This document shows, piece after piece, positions 1 to 8,408 of a stretch of 64,000 nt of DNA; the stretch's first letter is position 1, and the number at the start of each line of letters is the position of its first letter. The notes below the pieces were generated by a model. The model had not been told where the DNA came from. It did not search any database and was given only the letters and a program-made list of their open reading frames with translations. Origin of the DNA: Thermosyntropha sp. (lineage in GTDB: Bacteria; Bacillota; Syntrophomonadia; Syntrophomonadales; Syntrophomonadaceae); NCBI RefSeq assembly GCF_017656155.1, contig NZ_JACDOH010000001.1, positions 62,001-126,000 of the forward strand, in the 5' to 3' direction. A program made the position numbers and the translations under genes.

Positions 1-1
1 T

Positions 2-394
2 ATCCTAGAGGAAACCTTTTTTGTAGTATCTGTCAATGAAAAGGGAGATATAACAGATTTAAGAAAATGGGAGTCCCGGCTCAATGAGCTTATCGGGATA
101 AAATGGACGTATTATTATACCTATCAAGGAGAACTTGACGGAATAATTAATTTTGAATCACAAGATGAACTTATAAAAGTAATATTAAAAAATTTAGATG
201 CGAAAGAGAGAAACTGGTTTAAAAATAAAAAAGTTACCAGCTGTGCAGCCTATTCTTCAAAACTTAAGCCATATATCAATTCAGTGCAAGTCGGAGTTAA
301 TAGATGCAACTTACAGATAGCCATTACCCCGGATGAAAAAAGGAATAAAACATATATAATAATCGGGGCACCGCTTATATTAGGAGAATATTAA
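2..394 (+). CDS. ywmB: YwmB-family protein, C-terminal part (5' end outside window)
   Basis: An open frame runs in from the window edge and stops at 392-394, giving about 130 residues. The product ends in a short beta-strand-like tail (YIIIGAPLILGEY), as YwmB-family (TATA-box-binding-like fold) proteins do. The position directly before murA matches the ywmB-murAA-spoIID order of Bacillus and many Clostridia, and that context is the stronger half of the argument. The function of the family is poorly defined. A terminator-like hairpin follows at once, so the downstream murA probably has its own or a read-through promoter. Confidence 0.65.
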   Translation: MLEETFFVVSVNEKGDITDLRKWESRLNELIGIKWTYYYTYQGELDGIINFESQDELIKVILKNLDAKERNWFKNKKVTSCAAYSSKLKPYINSVQVGVNRCNLQIAITPDEKRNKTYIIIGAPLILGEY

Positions 395-408
395 ATTTTG
401 CGTAAAAG

Positions 409-446
409 CCCGACACTTTCAATAATTTAGTGTCGGGTATATTTTA
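409..446 (+). terminator. Rho-independent terminator after ywmB
   Basis: A perfect 9-bp stem (cccgacact, 409-417, with agtgtcggg, 429-437) and an 11-base loop is followed by a T-rich run. It lies between ywmB and murA. Confidence 0.7.
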
Positions 447-468
447 CCCTGAAAGGAGGTGATTATTT

Positions 469-1710
469 ATGAAAATGGTTGTTCAGGGAGAAGCCAGGCT
501 TACCGGAGAGGTGGAGATAAGTTCATCTAAAAACGCAGTACTGCCGGTTTTAGCGGCTACACTTTTAACAGAAGAAAAGGTAGTTTTGAGAAAGGTGCCG
601 TTTATAGAGGATGTAAAAGTAATAAAGTTTTTGTTGAAAGAATTGGGAGTAGAAGTTAAAGAAGATAAAAAAGACCTGAATATTATTGGACAAGCCAGAT
701 ATAATCATCCCCCATATGAAATGGTGAAGAAAATAAGGGCTTCATTTCTTTTGATGGGACCTGTTTTAGCAACCAAAGGATTAGTGAGGGTTTCTTTGCC
801 AGGAGGTTGTGCTATAGGAACCAGGCCGATTGATTTACATTTAAAAGGGTTTAAAGCCTTGGGAGCTCAGTTTACTTTTTCCGGGGGCGATATTATAGCA
901 AGGGTTAATAAATTGAAAGGGACTCATATCTATTTAGATTTTCCAAGTGTAGGAGCAACAGAAAACATAATGATGGCAGCAGCCCTGGCAAGTGGAACAA
1001 CTTACATTGAAAATGCGGCTCTAGAGCCGGAAATAGTAGATTTAGCAAATTTCATAAATTCAATGGGAGGGAAAATAAGCGGAGCTGGTACTAATATAAT
1101 TAGAATTGAAGGGGTAAAAGAACTTAAAGGAACAGAATATTCCTGTATTCCTGATCGGATTGAAGCGGGTACTTTTATGTTAGCAGCAGCTGCTACGGGA
1201 GGAGATGTTTTAATAAATAATGTTATTCCCGAACATGTAAAAGCAATTACTGCCAAGCTTATTGAAACAGGAGTCGAAGTTGAGGAAAGGGGTAGTCAGA
1301 TAAGGGTAAAAGGACAGAAAAAAATAAATCCGGTTTATATCAAAACTATGCCATATCCCGGTTTCCCAACAGATATGCAGGCCCAATTTATGGCTTATTT
1401 AAGCTGTGCGGATGGAAGCAGCATAATTACAGAATCGGTTTTTGAAAATAGATTTATGCATGTCCAGGAATTAATGCGCATGGGGGCATCTATTAAAATT
1501 GAAGGTAAAACAGCAATAATAAAAGGAGTTTCAAAATTACATGGAACAGAGGTAATTGCTACTGATCTGAGGGCAGGAGCAGCCCTTTTAATAGCTGGGA
1601 TGATGGCTCAAGGAAGTACGACTGTTACTAACAGCTATCATATTAACCGGGGTTATGAAAATGTAGTGGAAAAATTAAGAGCTTTAGGAGCAGATATAAA
1701 AGAGGTATAA
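469..1710 (+). CDS. murA: UDP-N-acetylglucosamine 1-carboxyvinyltransferase (MurA)
   Basis: MurA transfers enolpyruvate from PEP to UDP-GlcNAc, the first committed step of cytoplasmic peptidoglycan precursor synthesis. The 413 residues match the family length. Lys21-Asn22 sit in the SSSKNAVLP motif that binds substrate. The PEP-reactive cysteine is Cys114 in GGCAIGTRP, the fosfomycin target. The ATG at 469 has an excellent AAAGGAGGTGAT ribosome site. Gene order with spoIID downstream matches the murAA copy of Bacillus rather than murAB. Confidence 0.97.
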   Translation: MKMVVQGEARLTGEVEISSSKNAVLPVLAATLLTEEKVVLRKVPFIEDVKVIKFLLKELGVEVKEDKKDLNIIGQARYNHPPYEMVKKIRASFLLMGPVLATKGLVRVSLPGGCAIGTRPIDLHLKGFKALGAQFTFSGGDIIARVNKLKGTHIYLDFPSVGATENIMMAAALASGTTYIENAALEPEIVDLANFINSMGGKISGAGTNIIRIEGVKELKGTEYSCIPDRIEAGTFMLAAAATGGDVLINNVIPEHVKAITAKLIETGVEVEERGSQIRVKGQKKINPVYIKTMPYPGFPTDMQAQFMAYLSCADGSSIITESVFENRFMHVQELMRMGASIKIEGKTAIIKGVSKLHGTEVIATDLRAGAALLIAGMMAQGSTTVTNSYHINRGYENVVEKLRALGADIKEV

Positions 1711-1747
1711 CTGGCATATAAGTCTTTTTTTTTTAATAAAATTTGGC

Positions 1748-2659
1748 ATGAAGAAAAAATATGTAATTATTTTATTGATTTTTATAATTATTTTTTTTGG
1801 TTTAAAATGTTCAAAAAATAAAATGGAGGTTAGGGAAGGGCTTGATATAAGATTATATTTAAGCAGAGAAAAGAAAATAATAAAAATAAATTTAGAAGAG
1901 TATGTAGTTGGGGCAGTTGCAGCGGAAATGCCGGCTTCTTTTGAAATAGAAGCGTTAAAAGCCCAGGCAGTATGTGCAAGGACTTATGCAGTAAGAAAAA
2001 TATTGAGCGGACGTAAATATGAAGGGGGAGCTGACCTTTCAGATGATGTAAATGAATGTCAGGCATATATATCCCCGGAAAATTTTAAGAAAAAAGATCC
2101 TGACAGGAGTGGCCAATTCCTTAATAAAATAAAGCAGGCAGTTGTTCAAACAGAAGGGATAATAATAGTTTATGAAGGTGAACCTGTGGATGCCTTATAT
2201 CACTCTACCTGCGGAGGAAAGACGGCCAATGCAGATGAAGTATGGCAAAAGAGGTTACCGTATCTCAGATCTGTAAATTGTAAATACTGTACTTCTTCAC
2301 CTTATTATATAAAAAAATATCAAATAGAATGCAGCCATATAAAAAGAGTGTTGAATATAGATAAGGATATCAAGACTATAAAAATTGTTGAAAGGGATAG
2401 TACCGGAAGAGCTCGAAAAGTTAAAATAAATGATCATATTTTTGAAGCTAGTTTACTGCGCCGAAAGTTAAATTTACCTTCAACCTGGTGGGAATTTATT
2501 AGAAAAGACGATAAAATTGAGATAAAAACCAGGGGATATGGACATGGAGTTGGATTATGTCAATATGGAGCAAATGGAATGGCTCTCAGGGGATATGATT
2601 ATAAAGAAATAATTAAATATTATTACCATAATGTAGAATTTTATAAAATGAATTATTAA
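1748..2659 (+). CDS. spoIID: Stage II sporulation protein D (SpoIID), peptidoglycan lytic transglycosylase
   Basis: SpoIID cleaves glycan strands during engulfment of the forespore, working with SpoIIM and SpoIIP. The 303-residue product starts with one hydrophobic segment (about residues 4-19), consistent with membrane anchoring facing outward. The family motifs are present: an EYVVGAVAAEMP block with the presumed catalytic Glu60, a HSTCGGKT block near residue 150, and GYGHGVGLCQYGANGMA near the C-terminus. No strong Shine-Dalgarno precedes the ATG. No M23 peptidase (SpoIIQ-type) gene follows, unlike in many relatives. Confidence 0.95.
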   Translation: MKKKYVIILLIFIIIFFGLKCSKNKMEVREGLDIRLYLSREKKIIKINLEEYVVGAVAAEMPASFEIEALKAQAVCARTYAVRKILSGRKYEGGADLSDDVNECQAYISPENFKKKDPDRSGQFLNKIKQAVVQTEGIIIVYEGEPVDALYHSTCGGKTANADEVWQKRLPYLRSVNCKYCTSSPYYIKKYQIECSHIKRVLNIDKDIKTIKIVERDSTGRARKVKINDHIFEASLLRRKLNLPSTWWEFIRKDDKIEIKTRGYGHGVGLCQYGANGMALRGYDYKEIIKYYYHNVEFYKMNY

Positions 2660-2662
2660 GTT

Positions 2663-2719
2663 CTCCTTCCTCTTTGAGGTGAATATATTTTTTAATAATC
2701 ACCTTGAGGGAGGAAAGAG
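2663..2719 (+). promoter_or_regulatory. Imperfect hairpin covering the spoIIID ribosome site
   Basis: Two paired blocks can form: aggtga (2677-2682) with tcacct (2699-2704), and ttcctc (2667-2672) with gaggaa (2710-2715). The second block includes the Shine-Dalgarno GAGGGAGGAA of spoIIID. It may modulate spoIIID translation or act as a weak end for the spoIID transcript. Structure seen, role inferred. Confidence 0.35.
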
Positions 2720-2989
2720 ATGCAAAATTATATAAGAAAAAGAGCGGTTAAAATTGCTCAGTATATTATAAAAACTTCAAATACAGTAAGACAAACCGCA
2801 GAAGTTTTTGGGATTAGCAAGAGCACGGTACATAAAGATGTAACAGAAAGACTTCCTCACATAAATAAAGAACTGGCAGAAGAGGTTAAGAAAATATTAG
2901 AGCAGAACAAGGCAGAGAGGCATATAAGAGGGGGGGAAGCTACCCGTAAGAAATATGCCGCAATTAAAAACACGGGTAAGAAAATCTGA
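2720..2989 (+). CDS. spoIIID: Sporulation transcriptional regulator SpoIIID
   Basis: SpoIIID is a small DNA-binding protein acting in the mother cell that adjusts sigma-E and sigma-K gene expression. The 89-residue product has the helix-turn-helix TVRQTAEVFGISKSTVHKDV near residues 22-41 and the basic C-terminal tail typical of the family. A GAGGGAGGAA ribosome site lies just before the ATG. Placement between spoIID and an mreB-type gene is the standard arrangement. Confidence 0.95.
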   Translation: MQNYIRKRAVKIAQYIIKTSNTVRQTAEVFGISKSTVHKDVTERLPHINKELAEEVKKILEQNKAERHIRGGEATRKKYAAIKNTGKKI

Positions 2990-3067
2990 AATATTGATAG
3001 CCATAAAATAATATTAAAGGTAAAATAATGTTGTAAAATTAAATATTTCAGGGAGGGCATTAAATTA

Positions 3068-4096
3068 ATGTTTTTTACCGAAGATATAGGAATTGATCTG
3101 GGGACGGCCAGTGTATTAGTTTTTAAGAAGGGAAAAGGAATTGTCTTACATGAACCTTCAGTAGTGGCCATTGATAAAAATACCGGCAAAGTTATAGCAG
3201 TAGGTGAAGAAGCCAGGCGAATGCTGGGTAAAACACCGGGACATATAGTAGCAGTTCGACCGTTAAAAGATGGAGTAATTGCTGATTATGATATGACCGA
3301 AAAAATGCTTTCTACCTTTATACGCAAAATTGTGGGTCAAAAACTTTTTTTCAAACCGCGGGTAATTGTATGCATTCCGACCGGGGCGACTGATGTAGAA
3401 GAGCGGGCAGTAAGACAGGCTACTATGGCAGCAGGAGCAAGACAAGCCTATATAATAGAAGAACCGCTGGCTGCTGCCCTTGGAGCAGGACTTAATATTT
3501 CAGAAGCTACCGGAAATATGGTGGTTGATATCGGTGGAGGAACTTCGGATATAGCTGTTTTATCGTTGGGAGGAATTGTTTGCAATGCTTCGCTGAGAGT
3601 AGGAGGAGACAAATTTGATGAGGCAATTGTACGCTATGTTCGCCGTGAATATAATTTAATGATAGGAGAAAGAACTGCTGAGGAGATAAAGATAAAAATA
3701 GGGACTGCATATGTTACAGAACAAAATCGCCACAAAACTATAGAGGTAAAAGGACGAGATTTGGTATCAGGCCTTCCTAAAACGATAAAAATTACCTCTG
3801 AACAGACTTGGGAAGCTTTGCAGGAACCGATAGAAGCGGTTATCGAAGGAGTAAAAAAGGTTTTGGAAATTACTCCTCCTGAACTGGCAGCAGATATAGT
3901 TAACAATGGAATTGTTATGACAGGAGGAGGAGCACTGCTGGATGGTCTAGATGTCCTGCTCTCTAAAAGGACAAACCTTCCGGTACATATAGCTGAAGAT
4001 GCCATCAGCTGCGTAGCCAGAGGCACCGGCAAGGCCTTACAGGAAATGAACATACTTGAAAAAACAAAAAATAGAGGAGCAAGGAGGATTTTATAA
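3068..4096 (+). CDS. mreB: Rod-shape-determining protein, MreB/Mbl family
   Basis: An actin-like ATPase that forms membrane-associated filaments guiding lateral wall synthesis. The 342 residues cover a full MreB. Actin-fold nucleotide motifs are visible: IDLGTASVLV (phosphate 1), VVDIGGGTSDIAVL (phosphate 2) and TGGGALLDGL (adenosine). The context spoIIID-mreB-flagellar gene equals Bacillus spoIIID-mbl-flhO, so this is the Mbl-position paralogue; no mreC/mreD is nearby. GGGAGG precedes the ATG. Confidence 0.95.
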   Translation: MFFTEDIGIDLGTASVLVFKKGKGIVLHEPSVVAIDKNTGKVIAVGEEARRMLGKTPGHIVAVRPLKDGVIADYDMTEKMLSTFIRKIVGQKLFFKPRVIVCIPTGATDVEERAVRQATMAAGARQAYIIEEPLAAALGAGLNISEATGNMVVDIGGGTSDIAVLSLGGIVCNASLRVGGDKFDEAIVRYVRREYNLMIGERTAEEIKIKIGTAYVTEQNRHKTIEVKGRDLVSGLPKTIKITSEQTWEALQEPIEAVIEGVKKVLEITPPELAADIVNNGIVMTGGGALLDGLDVLLSKRTNLPVHIAEDAISCVARGTGKALQEMNILEKTKNRGARRIL

Positions 4097-4161
4097 AATT
4101 AAAGTTTTAGTGCTTCTTGAACGATATATAAAAAAAGCATTGAAAGTGGGGGTAAAAAACC

Positions 4162-4908
4162 TTGATAAAAGGCTTATATACCGCAGCGTCCGGAATGATG
4201 CTAAACATGGCCAAACAGGATGTAATTGCTAATAATATTGCCAATGTAAACTCAACTGGATATAAAAAAGACCAGACAGTTACCAAGGCTTTTCCGCAAA
4301 TGCTCATAAGCCGGCTTAATGAAAAAGGTTCGCCTAAGGTTATAGGTTCTTTAGGGACCGGAGCTTGTGTATCCGGCATATATACTGATTACAGCAAAGG
4401 GAATTTAAAAAGAACGGATAATGAATATGATTTGGCAATTGATGGTGAAGGCTTTTTTGTTGTAGCTCTACCGGGAGGAGAAGAAGGATTTACGCGAAGC
4501 GGAAATTTTAAACTTAATCAGGAAGGCATACTGGTAAATAACCAGGGGTATCCGGTTTTAGATTACAATGATGATCTGATATACATTGAACAAGAGAACT
4601 TTACCATAGATGAGAGAGGTATAATATCAATAGATGGGGAAGAAATTACCCGTCTTAAAATTGTAGTTTTTGATGATTTGGGTCAGTTAATCAAAAAAGG
4701 AGATAACATTTATACATCTAGTGCAGGTTATACAGAAGATGATGCATCCAGGATACTGCAGGGATATTTAGAAGAGTCCAATGTAAATGCGGTAAAGGAA
4801 ATGATAGATTTAATAACTGCAGTCAGAAGTTACGAATCTTTGCAAAAAGTAGTGCAAGCAGAAGATGAAGCGATAAAAACAGCTGTTAATCAAGTAGGAA
4901 GTGTATAA
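4162..4908 (+). CDS. Flagellar hook-basal body protein, FlgF/FlgG family (FlhO-like)
   Basis: A 248-residue rod/hook-type structural protein. The N-terminal block GLYTAASGMMLNMAKQDVIA with NNIANVNSTGYK is the flagellar rod/hook signature, and the end NVNAVKEMIDLITAVRSYES is the conserved C-terminal coil. The central block DLAIDGEGFFVVALPG is also typical. The start is a TTG at 4162 preceded by AAAGTGGGGG. Bacillus carries two such genes here (flhO and flhP); only one is present. FlgF and FlgG are hard to separate by eye, so I give no symbol. Confidence 0.85.
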   Translation: MIKGLYTAASGMMLNMAKQDVIANNIANVNSTGYKKDQTVTKAFPQMLISRLNEKGSPKVIGSLGTGACVSGIYTDYSKGNLKRTDNEYDLAIDGEGFFVVALPGGEEGFTRSGNFKLNQEGILVNNQGYPVLDYNDDLIYIEQENFTIDERGIISIDGEEITRLKIVVFDDLGQLIKKGDNIYTSSAGYTEDDASRILQGYLEESNVNAVKEMIDLITAVRSYESLQKVVQAEDEAIKTAVNQVGSV

Positions 4909-4931
4909 AATTTTGTTTTGGCCAGGGGACG

Positions 4932-4970
4932 GCTTAAAAATGCGCAATTGCATTTTTAAGCTGTTTTTTA
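4932..4970 (+). terminator. Rho-independent terminator after the flagellar gene
   Basis: A perfect 12-bp stem (gcttaaaaatgc, 4932-4943, with gcatttttaagc, 4950-4961) and a 6-base loop is followed by tgtttttta. Confidence 0.9.
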
Positions 4971-5050
4971 TTTGGCAAGAAAATGAGAGTTTAAGAGAAC
5001 TAAATCGACAAAAAACGCAGTGATGTTTTCAAAAGAGACTTTTTTTTTAT

Positions 5051-5079
5051 TTGCTTAACAGAGGCGGATACATTATAAT
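5051..5079 (+). promoter_or_regulatory. Sigma-A promoter for nrdDG
   Basis: TTGCTT (5051-5056), a 17-bp spacer and a perfect TATAAT (5074-5079) precede nrdD by about 80 bases. An inverted repeat, tgctcat (5086-5092) and atgagca (5139-5145), lies in the untranslated leader. Confidence 0.7.
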
Positions 5080-5124
5080 AGTAAATGCTCATCACCCTTT
5101 ATATTGAGTTTAATTTCTAAATAC

Positions 5125-5140
5125 CCACAATATATTGTAT
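5125..5140 (+). promoter_or_regulatory. Probable NrdR box upstream of nrdD
   Basis: The 16-mer ccacaatatattgtat agrees at 14 of 16 positions with the NrdR-box consensus acacwatatatwgtgt, the operator used by the nucleotide-sensing repressor NrdR to control ribonucleotide reductase genes. It lies in the nrdD leader, downstream of the promoter. A convincing second box at the usual 31-32-base spacing is not seen. Confidence 0.55.
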
Positions 5141-5160
5141 GAGCAGGGAGGACAAGATAT

Positions 5161-7281
5161 ATGGACATCAGTAAAATCAAAAAACGGGATGGAAGGATAG
5201 TGCCTTTTGAAAAAGAAAAAATAACCAAGGCTATTTGGAAAGCTGCACAGGCAGTTGGAGGCAAAGACTACAACCTTGCAGTGGAGCTTACAGAAAAGGT
5301 AGTGGAAATTGCCCAGTATGTAAATGGAGATGCAATAGCGACAGTTGAAGATATTCAGGATCTGGTGGAAAGGGTTTTAGTAAAGAATGGACATTACAAG
5401 ACCGCCAAAGCATACATACTTTACCGTAAACAAAGGCAGGATATGAGAGAGGCCAGCCAGCTTTTGGCTAACAACAAAATTATATCTGATTATCTTGAAA
5501 AAAACGACTGGCGTATAAAAGAAAATTCCAATATGACCTATTCCTTACAGGGTATGAATTTCCATATTTCTTCAATACTGGTTTCTCAGTACTGGCTTAA
5601 TCAGATTTATCCCCCTGAAATCAGAGAAGCACATATAAGCGGGGATTTTCATATCCATGACCTGGGTATTTTAGGGGTATATTGCGTAGGCTGGGATATA
5701 AGAGACCTTTTGATGGAAGGTTTTAAAGGAGTAAGGGGAAAGGTGGCCAGCAAACCAGCCAAGCACTTCCGCTCTATATTGGGGCAGATAGTAAACTTTT
5801 TCTTTACCCTGCAGGGAGAGGCAGCCGGGGCCCAGGCTTTTTCAAATTTTGACACCCTTTTGGCACCTTTTATCCGTTATGATAATTTAGACTATAAGCA
5901 GGTTAAGCAGTGTCTGCAGGAATTTGTTTTTAACATGAATGTTCCAACCCGGGTAGGTTTCCAGACTCCGTTTACCAATGTTACCATGGATCTTAAAGTT
6001 CCCGAATTTATGAAGGATGAGCCGGTCATAATAGGTGGAGAATACATGGATTGGACATACGGTGAATTCCAGAAAGAAATGGATATGTTTAACCAGGCAT
6101 TTGCCGAGGTTATGATGGAAGGGGATGCGGAAGAAAGGGTATTTACTTTCCCCATTCCGACTTACAATATAACTGAAGATTTCGACTGGGATAATCCGGT
6201 TTATGATAAAATATGGCAGATGACAGCCAAATACGGCATACCTTATTTTTCGAATTTCATTGGCTCTGATATGAAACCTGAAGATGCAAGGAGCATGTGC
6301 TGCCGTCTGCGTTTGGATAACCGGGAACTGAGAAAAAGAGGGGGAGGACTTTTTGGGGCCAATCCTTTGACTGGTTCAATTGGAGTTGTAACTATAAATA
6401 TGAGCCGAATAGGCTATTTGTCAAAAACTAAAGAAGAATTTTTTGAGCGTTTGGCCCATATAATGGATTTAGCCAAAAACAGCTTGCAGATTAAGCGCAA
6501 AGTTTTAGAGAATTTAACTGAATCAGGACTTTATCCTTATTCACAGTTTTATCTGCGCAGGATTAAGGAAGGCTTTGGGCAGTATTGGAAAAACCACTTT
6601 TCTACTATTGGGCTTATCGGCATGAATGAAGCATGTCTCAATTTTATGGGTAAAGATATAGGAACTCCGGAAGGTGTGGAGTTTGCCAAAGAGGTTATGG
6701 ACTTTATGCGGGATCGTCTGAGCAAATACCAGGAAGAAACTGGAGATATATATAACTTGGAGGCTACTCCTGCTGAAGGAGTAAGCTACAGCATTGCCCG
6801 CAAAGATAAAGAACAGTTCAAAGATATAATTGTGGCGAATGAAGAAGAGTATCGCCGGGGAGCAGAACCTTACTACACTAATTCTACTCAGCTGCCGGTA
6901 TACTATACCGATGACCTTTTTAAAGCTTTGAAAATGCAGGATGAGCTGCAAACACGATATACAGGAGGAACAGTATTCCATGTATTTTTGGGAGAATCTG
7001 CTCCTTCGCCTGAAGCTGCCAAACGCCTGGTTAAAAAGATATGTGAGCAGTTCAGGCTTCCTTATTTTACTTTAACTCCGACTTTCAGCGTATGTCCCAG
7101 CCATGGATATATAAACGGCAAAAAACCGCTCTGCCCGATTTGTGCGGCAGAAGGGAAACAGACTACCTGTGAAGTTTACTCACGCGTAGTAGGATATTTA
7201 AGGCCGGTAGATCAGTGGAATGCTGGTAAACAGGCCGAATTCCAGAATAGAAAATCTTTTGATAAGGCGTTGTTGGTTTGA
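5161..7281 (+). CDS. nrdD: Anaerobic (class III) ribonucleoside-triphosphate reductase
   Basis: A glycyl-radical enzyme that makes deoxynucleotides from ribonucleoside triphosphates without oxygen. The 706 residues open with an ATP-cone allosteric domain (about residues 1-95; IKKRDGRIVPFEKEKITKAI). The catalytic barrel follows. Near the C-terminus are a four-cysteine zinc site (CPSHGY...CPIC...C) and the glycyl-radical loop RVVGYLRP with Gly678, against Gly681 in the 712-residue E. coli enzyme. A GGGAGG ribosome site precedes the ATG. It is followed immediately by its activase nrdG. Confidence 0.97.
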   Translation: MDISKIKKRDGRIVPFEKEKITKAIWKAAQAVGGKDYNLAVELTEKVVEIAQYVNGDAIATVEDIQDLVERVLVKNGHYKTAKAYILYRKQRQDMREASQLLANNKIISDYLEKNDWRIKENSNMTYSLQGMNFHISSILVSQYWLNQIYPPEIREAHISGDFHIHDLGILGVYCVGWDIRDLLMEGFKGVRGKVASKPAKHFRSILGQIVNFFFTLQGEAAGAQAFSNFDTLLAPFIRYDNLDYKQVKQCLQEFVFNMNVPTRVGFQTPFTNVTMDLKVPEFMKDEPVIIGGEYMDWTYGEFQKEMDMFNQAFAEVMMEGDAEERVFTFPIPTYNITEDFDWDNPVYDKIWQMTAKYGIPYFSNFIGSDMKPEDARSMCCRLRLDNRELRKRGGGLFGANPLTGSIGVVTINMSRIGYLSKTKEEFFERLAHIMDLAKNSLQIKRKVLENLTESGLYPYSQFYLRRIKEGFGQYWKNHFSTIGLIGMNEACLNFMGKDIGTPEGVEFAKEVMDFMRDRLSKYQEETGDIYNLEATPAEGVSYSIARKDKEQFKDIIVANEEEYRRGAEPYYTNSTQLPVYYTDDLFKALKMQDELQTRYTGGTVFHVFLGESAPSPEAAKRLVKKICEQFRLPYFTLTPTFSVCPSHGYINGKKPLCPICAAEGKQTTCEVYSRVVGYLRPVDQWNAGKQAEFQNRKSFDKALLV

Positions 7282-7282
7282 T

Positions 7283-8002
7283 ATGAAGTTTGCAGGATTA
7301 ATAAAACAAAGTTTGGTAGATTATCCGAACAGGATTGCGGCTGTACTTTTTACCTATGGCTGCAATCTCCGCTGTCCTTTTTGTCATAATGGGCATCTTT
7401 TAATAAAGCCGAGCCCCCAGACCAGCAAAAATATCTTAATAGATGAAGAAGAAATCTTAGCATTTATAGAAGAAAGAGAAGGTTTTCTTGATGCCTTGGT
7501 GATAAGTGGGGGAGAGCCGCTTTTAGAAAGGGAGCTGTTTTATTTTATAGAAAAAGCCAGGAAATATAACATCTTGCTGAAAATTGATACTAATGGAACT
7601 AATCCGGAAATGCTGAAAACGCTTTTGGATGCCGGATTTTTGGATTATGTAGCTATGGACATAAAGGCGCCCCTTGATTATAAAAAATATGCTAAGGCGT
7701 GTGGAGGTCTGTCTTCTGAGCTCTTTATGAATATAAAGAGCAGTATAAAGCTGCTTTTAGAAGCTGATATATGTGTGGAATTCAGGACGACGGTAGTGCC
7801 TGCTTTGCATAGCAATGAGGATATTTTAGAGATTGCCAGGACTATAAAAGGGGCTGAGAGGTATACTCTGCAACAATTTAACCCGGAAAATGCCCTAAAT
7901 GTAAAATATAGAAATTTAGAGCCTTATTCGGCTGAACATTTGAGAAAGGCAGCGGATCAATGCCGTTTGTATGTGGATAGTGTCGAGGTAGTTAATATAT
8001 AG
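7283..8002 (+). CDS. nrdG: Anaerobic ribonucleotide reductase-activating protein (NrdG-type radical SAM)
   Basis: A radical-SAM enzyme that abstracts hydrogen from the NrdD glycine to form the stable radical. The cluster motif CNLRCPFC gives Cys27, Cys31 and Cys34. At 239 residues it resembles the longer NrdG2-type activases rather than the 154-residue E. coli NrdG. I chose the ATG at 7283, one base after the nrdD stop, because the product then begins MKFAGLIKQSLVDYPN as in relatives; an upstream in-frame start at 7220 would lie inside nrdD. The Shine-Dalgarno is weak, suggesting translational coupling. Confidence 0.93.
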   Translation: MKFAGLIKQSLVDYPNRIAAVLFTYGCNLRCPFCHNGHLLIKPSPQTSKNILIDEEEILAFIEEREGFLDALVISGGEPLLERELFYFIEKARKYNILLKIDTNGTNPEMLKTLLDAGFLDYVAMDIKAPLDYKKYAKACGGLSSELFMNIKSSIKLLLEADICVEFRTTVVPALHSNEDILEIARTIKGAERYTLQQFNPENALNVKYRNLEPYSAEHLRKAADQCRLYVDSVEVVNI

Positions 8003-8013
8003 GTAAAAAATTC

Positions 8014-8058
8014 AAATTCCTGCTTAATATTTTATAAGCAGGAATTTTTCTTGTTTTT
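8014..8058 (+). terminator. Rho-independent terminator after nrdG
   Basis: A perfect 13-bp stem (aaattcctgctta, 8014-8026, with taagcaggaattt, 8035-8047) and an 8-base loop is followed by ttcttgttttttt. Confidence 0.92.
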
Positions 8059-8072
8059 TTACCAAAAAATGC

Positions 8073-8101
8073 TTGTAAATTTAAATTTTTCATATTATGA
8101 T
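8073..8101 (+). promoter_or_regulatory. Candidate promoter for the PHA cluster
   Basis: TTGTAA (8073-8078), a 17-bp spacer and TATGAT (8096-8101) follow the nrdG terminator. If used, the leader would be about 300 bases and would contain the palindromes at 8118 and 8151. Confidence 0.45.
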
Positions 8102-8150
8102 AAATAAAAAGATGTTCATTTCGAAATATGACCTATACCATTGTTCCCGC

Positions 8151-8167
8151 AAATGTACAATACATTT
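8151..8167. promoter_or_regulatory. Operator-like inverted repeat upstream of the PHA genes
   Basis: aaatgta and tacattt form a perfect 7-bp inverted repeat around a 3-base centre. The form suits a dimeric repressor site. No regulator gene lies alongside, so its binder is unknown. Confidence 0.35.
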
Positions 8168-8408
8168 CGTGCTTCTATTCCGAATTTTGCCACACATTTT
8201 TAAAATTTCCAGTAATCTTATCATCTGCAGCAACATATAATGTGGTGTCGTCTTTTTAAAGGATACTCAAGAACCAGTTTCTTTTATCCGGGTTTACTAA
8301 TACTATTTTTATAAGTAAAAAACAGGGGGGATTGGTTTAAGGGGGGGAGCTTTAAATTAAAGTTTATATTTGGCCATAATTTTATCATATCAATAAGGAG
8401 GGTTATTT

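Larger units (their letters stand above)
8003..8408. other. Intergenic region between nrdG and the PHA cluster
   Basis: No gene is seen in these 406 bases. They hold the nrdG terminator, a promoter candidate (8073-8101), the palindrome atttcgaaat (8118-8127), the inverted repeat aaatgta-caa-tacattt (8151-8167) and a purine-rich stretch (8322-8350) before the first PHA gene. Confidence 0.7.
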
